DNA of 64,000 nt from Vanilla planifolia. Lineage: Eukaryota; Streptophyta; Magnoliopsida; Asparagales; Orchidaceae. Under the pieces are notes generated by a model, which saw nothing but the letters and a program-made list of their open reading frames with translations, was not told the origin of the DNA and made no database searches. A program made the translations under genes and the position numbers. The first letter of the stretch is position 1. The number at the start of each line of letters is the position of its first letter. Shown here one piece after another: positions 1-12,200 of this stretch. The stretch covers positions 4,647,569-4,711,568 of the forward strand of contig CM043875.1 in assembly GCA_023846275.1 (NCBI GenBank). The letters are read 5' to 3'.

Positions 1-1180
1 TTTTTAGATCGTTTAAGCTTGGAATTTTAAGAATTTATCTCCTTCTTGTAAGGACATAATTCTTTCATATTTTCAATAAGTAGTATTAGAGCATGGTTGC
101 TACTTGTGTCTAACTAACTTAGATTAGGTCATATTGATATCTCACGCAATGGTTGATGAACATGCTTCTTTTGGTAAGGGGACTTCTTCACATTATTATT
201 CCTTGTTTGAAAGGAAGTTTTATTTGTATTGGAAAAGTTGGATACATGTTTTTATCAAATCAATTAATATTGAATAATGGGATATTGTTAAAATTGATTT
301 TGTGTTCCCTTTTAGAAAGATTAGTGATGAGGTTATTGGGAAAAACTTAAGTGAATTTTTTTAGAAGAAAAATGTTATGTTTAACTTAATTTTTGTGCTA
401 TAAATATTATTCATTAACATTTATCTAAAATTGAATTTGAAAAAATTATGAATTTAGATATTACACATAACATTTGGTATAAGTTGCATAATCTTTACAA
501 GAATGGAGAAATTATTTACACCTTTGATCATGTGAAGGATTTTGCTTTGGAATGTGATCCTATAGTTCATACCTCATGGACACAAAGGAATAATCAAAAT
601 GCAAAAAAGAAATAAATGTTAACGCACACTGTCATTTATGTGAGGAATTAGGACACCATCACCCCCTATGTTTGATGTTGATGAAGGAGAGAGACAAGAA
701 GAAAAAGCTTAAGAATAATAAGAAAATGAATATAAACAAGAAGATCACATAAGATGATTCAGATCCTTTATCACCATCTTCAAGAAATGAGAAGAATAAA
801 GAAGTGAATTACCTCATGACACATCAACATGATATATCATATATGAGTGAAGATAATATTGTATATAAAGTCTCTTAAAAAAGAATTAAAAATATATTTT
901 CTTGGAACTAATTAATGCTTTTCAATCACGTACAAAGAAACACAAACGTTTAAAAAAGTATAAGGAATGTTTAGTCTTTTACGATGACTTGAATGAAAAG
1001 AATGAATACTATTTACATGATTTATAATCTAGTAGAGATAAAGTTACTCAAACTATGAACATGAATGCAAATGATAAACTTGGTTTTGAATAATTTTAGA
1101 AGTTGTATTCCAATTGTGCTTTATCTCATTGCATGCATAAGATTGTTCATTTCAAAATTCTAAATTTATGCATGTTGAAA
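1..1180 (+). mobile_element. Copia-type LTR retrotransposon fossil: LTR end, PBS-like site, Gag relic
   Basis: Positions 81-92 differ at two bases from the initiator-Met primer-binding-site core TGGTATCAGAGC, so bases 1-80 are probably the 3' end of an LTR. From about 150 the plus strand resembles the UBN2-type Gag of plant Copia elements (a tyrosine/tryptophan-rich segment near 190-290). A CX2CX4HX4C zinc knuckle lies at 630-671 and a basic then acidic tail at 690-850. Similarity fades after about 1,100. The element is broken and old, with many breaks, and continues off the left edge. The family call rests on remembered Gag patterns. Confidence 0.6.
630..671 (+). other. Zinc-knuckle (CCHC) segment of the Gag fossil
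   Basis: Fourteen codons with the spacing Cys-X2-Cys-X4-His-X4-Cys, the retroviral-type nucleocapsid knuckle that binds RNA. It lies in the expected place, downstream of the Gag core relic and just before a lysine-rich stretch. It is the strongest single piece of evidence that this region is retrotransposon-derived. Confidence 0.65.
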
Positions 1181-4100
1181 ATTATTTTTATAACTATTTT
1201 ATTAGTTGAATTTATTGTTTAAGAAAGTTTGTATCTCTAAAGATTATAAGATTATACTTAATGTTAACTCTAGGTATCATTGTTATGTTTGGATTGAAAA
1301 AAATCAAAATATACTTAGAATTGTTGTATCTTTTAATTTTAGATTGGACAAACTTAAATCTATTTAAATTCCAAAATCTAAATTTTAAATTCCTAAGCAT
1401 ATGTCATACTTCCCTTGTATGAATTAGAAAGGGATAAATCCTTTGAAAGCAATGTTGATTAGTTTTAATTTTTCACCAAGTTTTTTTGGTTTATTTTAAT
1501 GTGACTTTTTAAAATTGTTATATGCATCAATATCATGAGAGAGAAAAAATGAAACCTTGAAGCTTTATTAAGAAGTGGTATGTTTTTCTTAGATTTTAGC
1601 AAGTATTTTTATTATGAACTCAAGGTCTTTCATTAGCTAAATTCTTATTCTCAAGAACTCAACATGTGAATAAAATTTTGTTTTCATCTTTTGATGCTTG
1701 ATAAAAAAAATGGGATAGAAAAGTGAGTGAAATGAAAGGCATTCCATGCACCATAATTTTTTAACAATTATTTAATTACATCATTACGAGAAAGCATGAA
1801 TGTATAAGAAGCATTTGCAAGTTTACTCAGTTTACATTCTTTTCATTTCATTATTTGCTTAAGTGAAGTATATAAAACCTATACTAATTATATTTGTACG
1901 CTGTCCTCATCATACAATATGACTAGTTAGCTTATATGATCCGATAAAGAGTTGGACATGAGTGATCTAGGTTAAGTTGATTGAATATGATGTTTATACA
2001 TGTTTGATACTTTTATCATACAAGTATAACTTTGCTTTTTATAGGGCTATAAGTGGGGGTATGGAAATTATATGCTTTATACAATACAATATCCTTATCA
2101 TACATGTATATTATATTCTTTAAGAGAATTGAATAAGGTGATTGGACTATGCAATGTCAGTATAAGCTAAAGTTTACTGTGACATACTTATACCTTCCTA
2201 TCATGCTAATATGATAACATTTTAAAAGAGAGATAATTTATGAATTAGGCAGTTTGTGAGCTTATTTGTGTTGTACATGTATGATTAACCTGTCGTACAT
2301 GTACGATCCTTATTGTAGGCACTAAGAAATTTTTCATACATATATAATACATTTCATCATATTGTACAATCTTATGAAAGTTAGATAAATAAAAGTTAAG
2401 ATTTGAAGAATTATACTATTCATACACATATTGTATCATTATATAAGTAATAACTTTTGTTAGCTAACAAATGATCTAATAAGACTTATTTGATGCATTA
2501 GATCACCTATATTAGTGTCATCTTACTTATATAATCCTTCGATCAGATAGTACATAACTGTAACTAATGGTTGACTTGATTGATTTTTGGAGGACTTTGA
2601 TTTAGTTGTTGAGGATTGTTAGGTATCATTAAAGAGCATTACAAGACTTATAAAAGAGTGACTAAAAATTATGTTAAAAGCTAATGTTTACTTGCATATC
2701 TTGGCAAAGAACTACACATCGATATCACCATTTCTAAGAGAAGTGAGTGAAAGATTGTAGGATGCAAACATGGAACATATTGCAAACATTCATTCATTAA
2801 GTTAAGTTGGAATTTACATTTTATTATTTTATTGAGTTGTTAGTATGCCGCTTGCTTAATCATATTTGGGTTGTAAGATCTTATAATTAAGTTTTGTACT
2901 TAGCTTTTATCTTATTATTGGGATTTTTACTTTTTTTTGTATTAGTTTTTTGGCCTATTATAAGTTCTTTTGTCCCAATGATTTGTATAGTCCTTTGGAT
3001 TAATAATTGTTAGCTCTTTTAGACTTATGTATAGGATCATTTGGCCTAATACTTTTAAGGGTTTTTTATTTGGTGTGAGATTTTAGCCTACCCACTTTTG
3101 TAAACGATGTTTAATATTTTTCTCTATCTATTGGTTAGAGGTTGATGTTGATCTTAGTTTGGCTTAAAACATCTAAAAAAAATTTATTTTATATTTTTTA
3201 ATACACTGTCACACAAAGGTTTTCAAAGTAAACAATATTTTCTAAAATAAGCTTTTTTAAAGCCTTTAAGAAAAAAATAGCTTTTCATTATATTATATTT
3301 GAGATTGTTTAAGCTTATAATTTTTTGCCATTTAGACCCTTTTATGTGCAAATCACAATCTCATATTTCTAACAATAGCTAACTTTCTATCCATTCAAGC
3401 TTTTTATTATAACTTTACTAAATCTAAACAAAACTACCTAAAAACATTAATTTAGATTATACATTTCTAAGCTTCACCTCATTGGCAATTGCTCCTAAAC
3501 TCGTTGGTTTTTCTTCATAAATCCAAGCAAAAACTTGCTACCATTACTCTGTTTCTCCCTTGCTTCTAGTTATAATTCTCTTCTAGACTTGATCTTCTTC
3601 TCTTCCTACAATAACAACCACACGCTACAATTCTTCCTAATATTTTTCTTTATTATAAGTTCTTTCTTACTTAAAACTTCTTTAACCTCTTTTAGTAAAA
3701 ACTAAGTTCTTCTCTTCCTCTTGATTCCTTCTTATGCAATAGAAGCAACTTCAATGCACTAACAAGAGTTACAAGCTCATTTTATTGAGCTTGGCAACTC
3801 TCATATGTCAAATATAAGGCATGTTATTTCAAGTGGAGCTCCACAAGTCTAGCAAAACAATAATTATCTAATTAGCTTTCCTTATTGTCACAATTCTTCT
3901 CTACACTAGATCTTATTGGTCTTCCTCTCCACCAACTTTTGGTTTCTTCCAAATGAAAGCTATAGTTTTCTAAACCCTATTAGATTCCTCTTGAAGCCTT
4001 AATGTTATTCTCAACTAAGCCCAAAAAATAATTAATTTGCTTAAGCTAAGATTTATCCATCTAATTAAACCCCGTTAATCTTATTCCAGTTGTTATAGGG

Positions 4101-5990
4101 GAAAAATAGTTAATACTTGTATAAATTTTCAAAAATTTCTTTAAATTTAATAATTAATATTAATTTTATTGGAATTCTAAAAATTATAATGCAAGCAAGA
4201 ATGACTTGCTCTTAATAAGCTCTTCCCAAATATATACTTAAACCTAAAATTTGACATATTTACAAAGTGTCACGTTTCTTAAGATGCTTTTAAAAATTAT
4301 TATTTATTACAAAATGTACTAAAATAAATATTTAGTTTTAAAAATAAAAATTTCAAGTTAAATATTCTCTAAACCAAAAACTTAATATGTTCAAGATACA
4401 CATATGACTAAAGTCTAGGATGTTATATTAACAATGAACACAATGGTCCTTGTGACTAGTTTTTTTAATAGTTTTCATTAGAAGGAATTCATGTCATTTG
4501 CATTAGTTTTGGTAAGGTTGGGCTCACTATTTGTCAAACTTTGATATAAGACAATAGTATTTTTCATAGATGTTGTTGGTCTTTATTACCAAATTAGCAT
4601 TATCTAAAGTAAGGCAAAGTATAAATATATGATAATTATATTCTATGGACTTGAATGCCTATACAAAGTATAGCTCACAAAGTCTTTTATTCATTTTCAT
4701 GAAGCAAATATGTCAAATCTAATATAGTAATTTGGTAGAATTGAGAGAGAGAGAGAATAATGAGGATAAGTGGCAAGGATTAGGTTTTTTGAAGAGATAT
4801 TAGTCAAATATAATTTTTTGTTTTTTCATAATCTTTTATGAAAAAATCCTTAATAAATAGAAACAAAAATGGATAAATAATGTGATTTGATAACTTAGAA
4901 TAATATAATTGTTATAATTTAAAGTTTTTTTACACATTTAAATTTCAATTATTATATGGAATGTTTAAACATAAAATATAAGGTATTAATATTATGACGT
5001 GATTTTGCTTTTTTGTGAAATTTTAGTGAACTTAAACATGTAGCATGTTGGGCTAGACATGAATAATCTAAAATTAGATATTTAATAGATTGTAATGTTA
5101 ATGTACTCCTAATACCAATGGTTTTTAGGTTTAATGGGTATAGCATATTTATATGTTCTAACTGAATACAACTCTTTAACAAGTGATATTAAAGTCATAT
5201 AAATTCAATTTGGATTAAACGATGCAACCAAATCTACTTTTGTTTTAGAGGATAGATGATGCATGCTTAAAGTTTAAAATGTGCATAAGTTAACTGAGAA
5301 TTAATTTGATATAGAGAAATTTTCATATGAAGAAAAATATATTTTAATATAAATAAAAATTAATTCATTATTGGATATTAAAATAAATTGCGACATCAAT
5401 GTATAAAATGATGACTCAAACCAAATAATTCAAAAATTGTATTGATAGATGTTATTTATTTATTTATTGAGTATAATTTGAACCCTCACTTGGTACTTCT
5501 CCTTTTAATACATAAAATCAATAATTTTATCAAAATATTAATTCAAAGACTATTTAAAATCTTTAATTAAAGGGTTAGTGAGATGAGGGAAGATGATAGG
5601 TGTCGTTAAACTAATCATCATTATTTGGGTTGTTTATTTTATAGATTGTTATTTTAGGTATTCAAAAATTAATCTTACTAAACATACTCAAATAACATTA
5701 GATAAAATTTAGCATATTTTTCTTAATTTTTTTATTTTTTACCAATTTTTCCTGTTTTATTTTTGCAAGTTAAAACTATGATAATAGAATTTGATCCTAT
5801 GGTAATAGCCCTATTAAAAAATACACAAATAAATTGGATATAATTTAATATATGTTTCTTAATTTTTATTTCACCTACTTTTGTTATTTTATCATTTGCA
5901 TATGAGCCTATTAGTTGTAGATGTTCAAATTGTTCTTAAAGGTATTTATCCATTTATGTTGACGTATTTTTGATAAATAGCTTTGAAAGC
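1181..5990. other. AT-rich repeat-derived region, no gene seen
   Basis: No credible host exon was found here. Three textures can be seen. At 1,860-2,560, short words of the form CATACAAGTATG recur at irregular spacing. At 2,930-3,100, a T-rich stretch repeats phrases like TTTGGCCTA. At 3,480-4,425, pyrimidine-rich DNA ends near 4,424 in a sequence that reads on the minus strand as a TATAACATCC LTR start. I infer decayed Ty3-type LTRs, with no boundaries clear enough to fix. The short reading frames here are isolated and unconvincing. Confidence 0.4.
1860..2560. repeat. Irregular array of CATAC-n-GTATG palindromic words
   Basis: Near-palindromic words such as TCATACATGTAT, CATACAAGTATA and GTACATGTACGATC occur many times in about 700 bp, separated by unrelated AT-rich sequence. 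The same vocabulary recurs at 16.16-16.32, 18.62-18.76, 21.18-21.66, 22.66-22.77, 23.40-23.72 and 44.01-45.25 kb. This suggests LTRs of one family, in various states of decay. Confidence 0.45.
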
Positions 5991-6042
5991 AAAGTTGAGC
6001 TAAGAGCACTCGTTGGAGGATGCTATAAACTGTGCGAAACGG

Positions 6043-6109
6043 TTTTTTTTTTTTTTTTTTTATTTTTATTATTATTATTATTTTATTATTATTATTATTA
6101 TTATTTTTT
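6043..6109 (+). repeat. Poly-T plus (ATT)n microsatellite upstream of the RRM gene
   Basis: A run of about 19 T is followed by roughly 14 ATT/TTA units, ending about 145 bp before the ATG at 6253. It lies in the promoter or 5' leader of the chloroplast RNP gene. Its length is likely to vary between individuals. Confidence 0.9.
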
Positions 6110-6252
6110 GGTGCCTTCGAAATCCCTAAATTGGTCGGAGAAAATTATCGAGCACCAGAAGTTTCTGCCATGGAAGTGGCCTTATCCTGAACCATGACTT
6201 CTCATGGTAATCTCCGAAATTATTGCGCTCTTCCATTGTAAAGGTGTCTTCC

Positions 6253-9200
6253 ATGGCAGCGATGGCGGCAGCGGCGGCCGTGTCGACACGTCTTTCCCTT
6301 ACGAATTCCTGCACAACCAGTTTCGGCTGCTCGCTTTATTCCCCTGTTGTGTCTCTTAAGCTCCGTGTTGCTACTCTGCCGGACCGCCTCGCGCAGAAGC
6401 GCCTTTTTCTCTTCCCGGCGTGTTTCGCTGCGCAAGGTATTGAGGTAGAGGAGAAGATAGAAGCGGAAACTGGACCGGAGATCCGAAGCGTGGACGAGAA
6501 TTGGACGAAGCTCTACGTCATGAACTTGCCCTGGAGCTTTTCTTCTTTAGAAGTTCAGAAGCTCTTTGACCAATGCGGTGCTGTTGAAGAAGTTGAGGCA
6601 AGTGTAATCCTAGTTCCATTTGTTAAAGATCCCACAGAAGTTCTTTTTTTTTTTTTTAACTTAATTTGTTGTATATATAGATAATTAGGATGCCGAATGG
6701 GAGAAGCAAGGGTTACGCCTTTGTCACTATGGCATCTCCTGAGGAAGCCAAAGCTGCCATTGGAAAAATGGATTTTCTTGTAAGTGGTTTTGGTTCTAAT
6801 ACATATCTTCTCTTAACATTGGTATCAGTAATACTTCCTAATTATTATGTGTTGGCTTAGGCTGACTTGAAATATCTGGCTAACTTCATCAGCATTATTT
6901 GCCAAAAGACCATGTATTAAAATGCGTTATGGGGAGGCTTTGGTGTTTTGGTGAAATTGGATTGTGGATGTGTGCTGTTTTATTGAAACTCTCTTGAAAA
7001 TTTTTCTTTTTTTTGCAGGGGAATTACTTGTTTTAGGCATTTTTTTCTTTTTTATTGTAGAGAATTATCCCATATTAGATGCTCAATAATATGATATTGA
7101 TATTTAAATGATCTTTTATCTATTAGATTAAAGTTTTGAATCACTAAATGTTCATCTACTTGTATTCTAGATTGTTATTACTCTCCAAACAAATCGTCAT
7201 TTTTAATATATTGCATCATGTGATTATCAAACTAGGTGGTATCTTGTGGTAACTGGATGTAATCCTTTTTAAAATTAGTAGAATACATTGCTTTGTTATT
7301 GAAATTGTGCTATATCAATTAACGAGTATAGAATTATTTAATTTCTATTATTTCTATAATTGGAAGAAACGTTTCATTAAATTTTTACCTGTTATCCAAA
7401 ACAATAATTTTGGTTTTCAAATTGTTGTCCTTAACATGAACTATATAAAACAACAATGGATTTGACTATTTAGTCTTTTGTTGGTTAATGTGTTAGTAAT
7501 TGTGCATAGGGAGTGTTATGATACCAACATATCCCTATAATAATTCGTTTTATGTTGGAAAAGTTGACCATTGGGTCTATACATTTGTTATGAGATTTAA
7601 TAGAGAATTCTAAAGCAAGAAAAATAGATTTTCACATAATTGTGACTATTTAAAGTACGATATAATATAGCATCAAGAGAAATATTTTGAGATCTTAGAA
7701 AACAAAATATTTGGCATTGTTTATATTGAAGTCACTAAGGGCCTACACATGATATAATGATTTGTGTAAACAAATAAAAAGATTGGTTAAAATGTCATAT
7801 CCTACTTATTAACTTCTAATTCTTTTCTGATTGAGCATATTTGAGGAATCAATATAGTTTAACATATTAATGACATAAATGACCTACCCAAGCAAAGAAT
7901 AACGATTAATTATTCTCCTGATTATCTGACAATTCAGATTTTTGACTCACGAGAGATTAAGATTTCAATAAACAAATAGACATAATCTTTCCTAAAAATT
8001 GTCAAGTTATATATATATATATATATACATATGTATATATACATATATATATATACATATATATATATACATATATATATATAGAGTTTGATTTATCAAT
8101 TATATATTAACAAAAATTTATATTAAACAATTATACTATCATTGAAACACAATATTATTGTAAAATCATTCACCATGACAAAACCATCAATATCACGACA
8201 AATATTATATTATTACAGTAAAACCAGATCACCATAAAGATAAACCACACCATAGAGTCCCCAAAAATTTAAATGTATATAAGTTTACAATAAAATCTAT
8301 AATATTATTGTTATCTATAAAACAACCTATTTTTAATTCTCAATATCTATTCTTATACCTCTGAATATCTTTATTTAATATATACTTATGTCATGTCCTA
8401 CAATACAAATAAAAAAATAAATATAAAAATTTAACAAATAAACTAATAGTATAAATAAATTAATATAAAAATGAATATATAATAGAATATATATGATTTC
8501 AAATATTATGAAAATATACATGACATCAAAAAAAGAAAAAATCATGTCTCTGTAAATCTATAAGAATATAATAAAAGTTTTAAAATACAATACAAAACAA
8601 GTTATAGTTTTTAATCTTTAAAGAACAATGATTTTTATATCCCTTTTTTTCCTACAAACAATCTATATAAATTTTTATTTACATACTTGTTTATCGAATT
8701 TGATTCAAGTTTAGTTGTTCTCATTTTCTGTTTAATTTTTCTTTTCAAATAATATGAGCTATGGTTTCCTCCAATAGCTCTTATCCTTAGGATCCCAATC
8801 TCATATTGCTTGGCATCTCATCATATCCATTGCCAGATTAGGTAGCAACAAGTAGTCGCTAGATGACACAACAATCAGATCACATAAGAAGAGGCTCCGT
8901 GGTGACATGACAAGTGGTGACCATCAGATCACATGACAAGTGGTGACCACCAGATCACACAACAAGCTGCAGCTCTTGATCCCATAGTAGGAAACTTAAT
9001 CATCGGGGTCCAATGTCAGCGGTACTATTACCATCAAATTACATAATAATGGTAGCCATCACATCACACAAGAAGAGGCTCCGTGTGATAAAGCCACAAG
9101 AGAAACATAATTTTTAACATTACTTATTTTTATAAGATATTAGGCTTAAATCCTGAATTTTTTTATTTATTTTTTCATCTTTATCATATCATATAGGGAT

Positions 9201-12200
9201 TTTCATCTATTAATTGATTATTCTTAATTTATGAATATATATAGATACATATCATTTTATTTTATCTCACAATATTTTTGATACTCACTTTCTTATTCCT
9301 TTTTCATTACAGGCATGTAGTAGTATATCAAGCCTATTATGCAATATTAATCATGAATGAATATAATATGTTTGCATATATTGGTATGCCATATTATTCA
9401 TATCGTATTATGCAACATACAAAGTATAAAGAAAATGAAGGTTCATATCACAGAATCTCAATGTAACAATTGTATAAATAATTCATTACTTATATCACAA
9501 TTTTATTAAGTATCTCCCTAAATCCTCGGGATTACTCTAATATTAATTCCCGTTTTCTCTTCACTTCTTATATCAAAAGATAGTAACTAAGGATTTCACC
9601 ATCACTTATCAATTTGCCAAGTCAAGCTAATATAAAGCAATTAGTTCATCTTATAAAATTTTTTTTAAGTTAACATCCAGTCCTTATTGAACTTCTTTCT
9701 TGTAATTTTAACTTTAAAACTAGGTATCATTTATCGTACATAAAACTTAGCTAATAGCAAGATGCATTAGATTAATCTTGTTTTTCCTTCTTGTTGTGAT
9801 CTATTGTCAATTACTATAGATCTCTTTCCTAAAAAATTCACGTAAGTTTCATAATGATTAAACAAATTCTCTTATATTTTCTTATCAAATCTTACCTTAT
9901 GATTGTTAAATTTCTACATGAAATAACTACATGAAAATCAGAAATTGCATATTTACCTTTTCATATTGCAGTAATTCACGATGAGAGCGTTTGAGTATTC
10001 TTCCCTTATCTTTCAATAGATTAACTCCACAATTTTTCTATTTTATTCCCCCTTGGCCGCAATAGTAATTTCTATAGTAAAAGCACAACCAGGTGAGATT
10101 CGGTCAAATCGTTTTCAAGTATCTCTCCTCCTCTCTTCACGATTGCCTTACTTAACCACCAATTGCATCGAAGGGACTCACCATCGTCACTAAAGACTTT
10201 TGAATCTCGCAAGAACCCAGGTCCCTTTGCATAGCATGGTTCAACTAGGTTAAGGAAACAACCTCGGTTGATCAAGGAATCGAGGAAGCATAGATGCACG
10301 AGGGGTTGGAATGCTTACAAAAGGCACTAATTTTAATTTAAAACTTTCCGTCGCCGTCAAAGACAGCTGTGAGAAAGTTCATCGAAAGAAAGTTGCAAAT
10401 GCTTAAGTCATGGAAACAGCTAGACCTTTCTTACCATCTCTCTCTTAGTTGTATGCATGCAAATCGCCAATATTCCAAAGCTCTCGGAAAGGTCGTGTGG
10501 CCAAGCACCTGTTGAGAGGAGAAATCAATTAGGGCTGCAAAAATTTTGATTTAAAGATGATAATTAATATTTTTAATAAATTATTCTTTATTTTTTCTAT
10601 CTTTAAAAATTCATAAAAAATTTAAATGGTTTTCAAAAATTGTGACGAGCACATTAGATTCTTTATATGTGCTCTTTCTAAAAATGCATTTATAGTCAAA
10701 TTCTGAGATTTTTTTTTTGACATATTTTTTTGGGTGTATGTAAAATAATATTATTATATCATATTTTTAGCAAATTTCAGGTAAACATTTAGGTTAATGA
10801 TAACACTAGAACAATGAAACATGTGTCGTCACATAAAGAATCTTTTTTTTTTTTTTGGCAATTGAACTTCATTTAGGTTTAGCATTAAATTCTTTTGCAT
10901 TTGGTATGGTTGCTTGTGGTATTCAAATACAAATCAAGTGTTGTTTATGCTTTTTACTTATTAAACCTAAGGGTTTAAGCCAAACTAGAATTGTAAAGAG
11001 TAAATTTGGAGTTTAGGAATCTGTTTTTTAGTAGATCTTCATTAAGTATATGGAATGGAATTTGAGTTAGGGTAGAAGCCTAAATAACCCGACTTATTAA
11101 TGGGGATCATAAAATTTTGGAAAATGAGATCTTTTGTGATGTTGGGGCTATGTGTTAGACTGATGATGAAATTGTTGGGATATTAATATTAAAATTCAAA
11201 AAGCTTAGACAAAATTAAGAGTTATTTATAGTGTTTTGTATGAACAAATATCTCATTTAAGATTAAAGATAACTTTATAAAATTAAATAAAAATTTTATA
11301 TAAAAATAAAATGAATTGTATATGCATTAGGATGTTGATATGTGAGAGTGACTTCACCTAAAGGATGTGAATAGAAGTCAATCCATTTGGGAGAAGTTTG
11401 CATCATGCCAATTAAAGATGAGCTTAGTGATAGTTAACTTGGATAACTTGGAAGGGCTTTAAACTAAGCTCACTTAATATGCCTTTATTAAGAGATGAGA
11501 GTTATTAGAATTTTTCCCAATGAGTAGAGAAAAATAGCCTTGAAATAATCAAAAGATCTTTTCATTTTTCAATAAGAAATTGAACAATGCAAAATCGAAA
11601 GGACCTTAAAGAAAACAACCTTTTAATAAAATAAATAACTATTGTGCATGTCGAGAAATAGCACAAGGGACACATGGCACACTAGCAACACGTGACAAAT
11701 TGCATGTGCACGACACTGTTTATGTTCTTGGCATGTGAGGTTGACCGCTCTTGTGGAGTGGACCACTTGCGTGGAAAATTGGCACGTGATAGATTAGTAC
11801 GTATATTTGATGGGTGCACACGATAAACAACATATGCGGTGGGCGACATGATGCATATTGGAGGATGGTAGATCAGTTCATGCAGCAAATTGGCTTGTGA
11901 CAAACAAGTGCGATAAAGAGGTGCATGGCAGACAATTTGTAGTAGGTAAGAACATGGCAAACCAAAGGCATCTACTTATGTGGTAAATGCACGTGTGCTA
12001 CCTATTGCCAACACTTGATTCACGCATGTAGTAAGCACGACAGCAGTAGTTCATGTGTGAAATTTCTGCACATGAAGAGAGTAAGTGTAAAATTTGATAT
12101 TTTTTATATTATTTGAATAAAATATGAGAAGAATTAAATAAATATATATGTATTATTAAAATATCTTATTGTATTATTATAAATATGTAATTGAACATCT

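Noticed and set aside
6223-6252. Earlier start for the CP33B-like protein
   Set aside because: It would begin at TTG. The ATG at 6253 opens a typical Ala/Ser-rich transit peptide.
6126-6435. Minus-strand frames opposite exon 1 of the CP33B-like gene
   Set aside because: Shadows of the real coding strand, with no domain.
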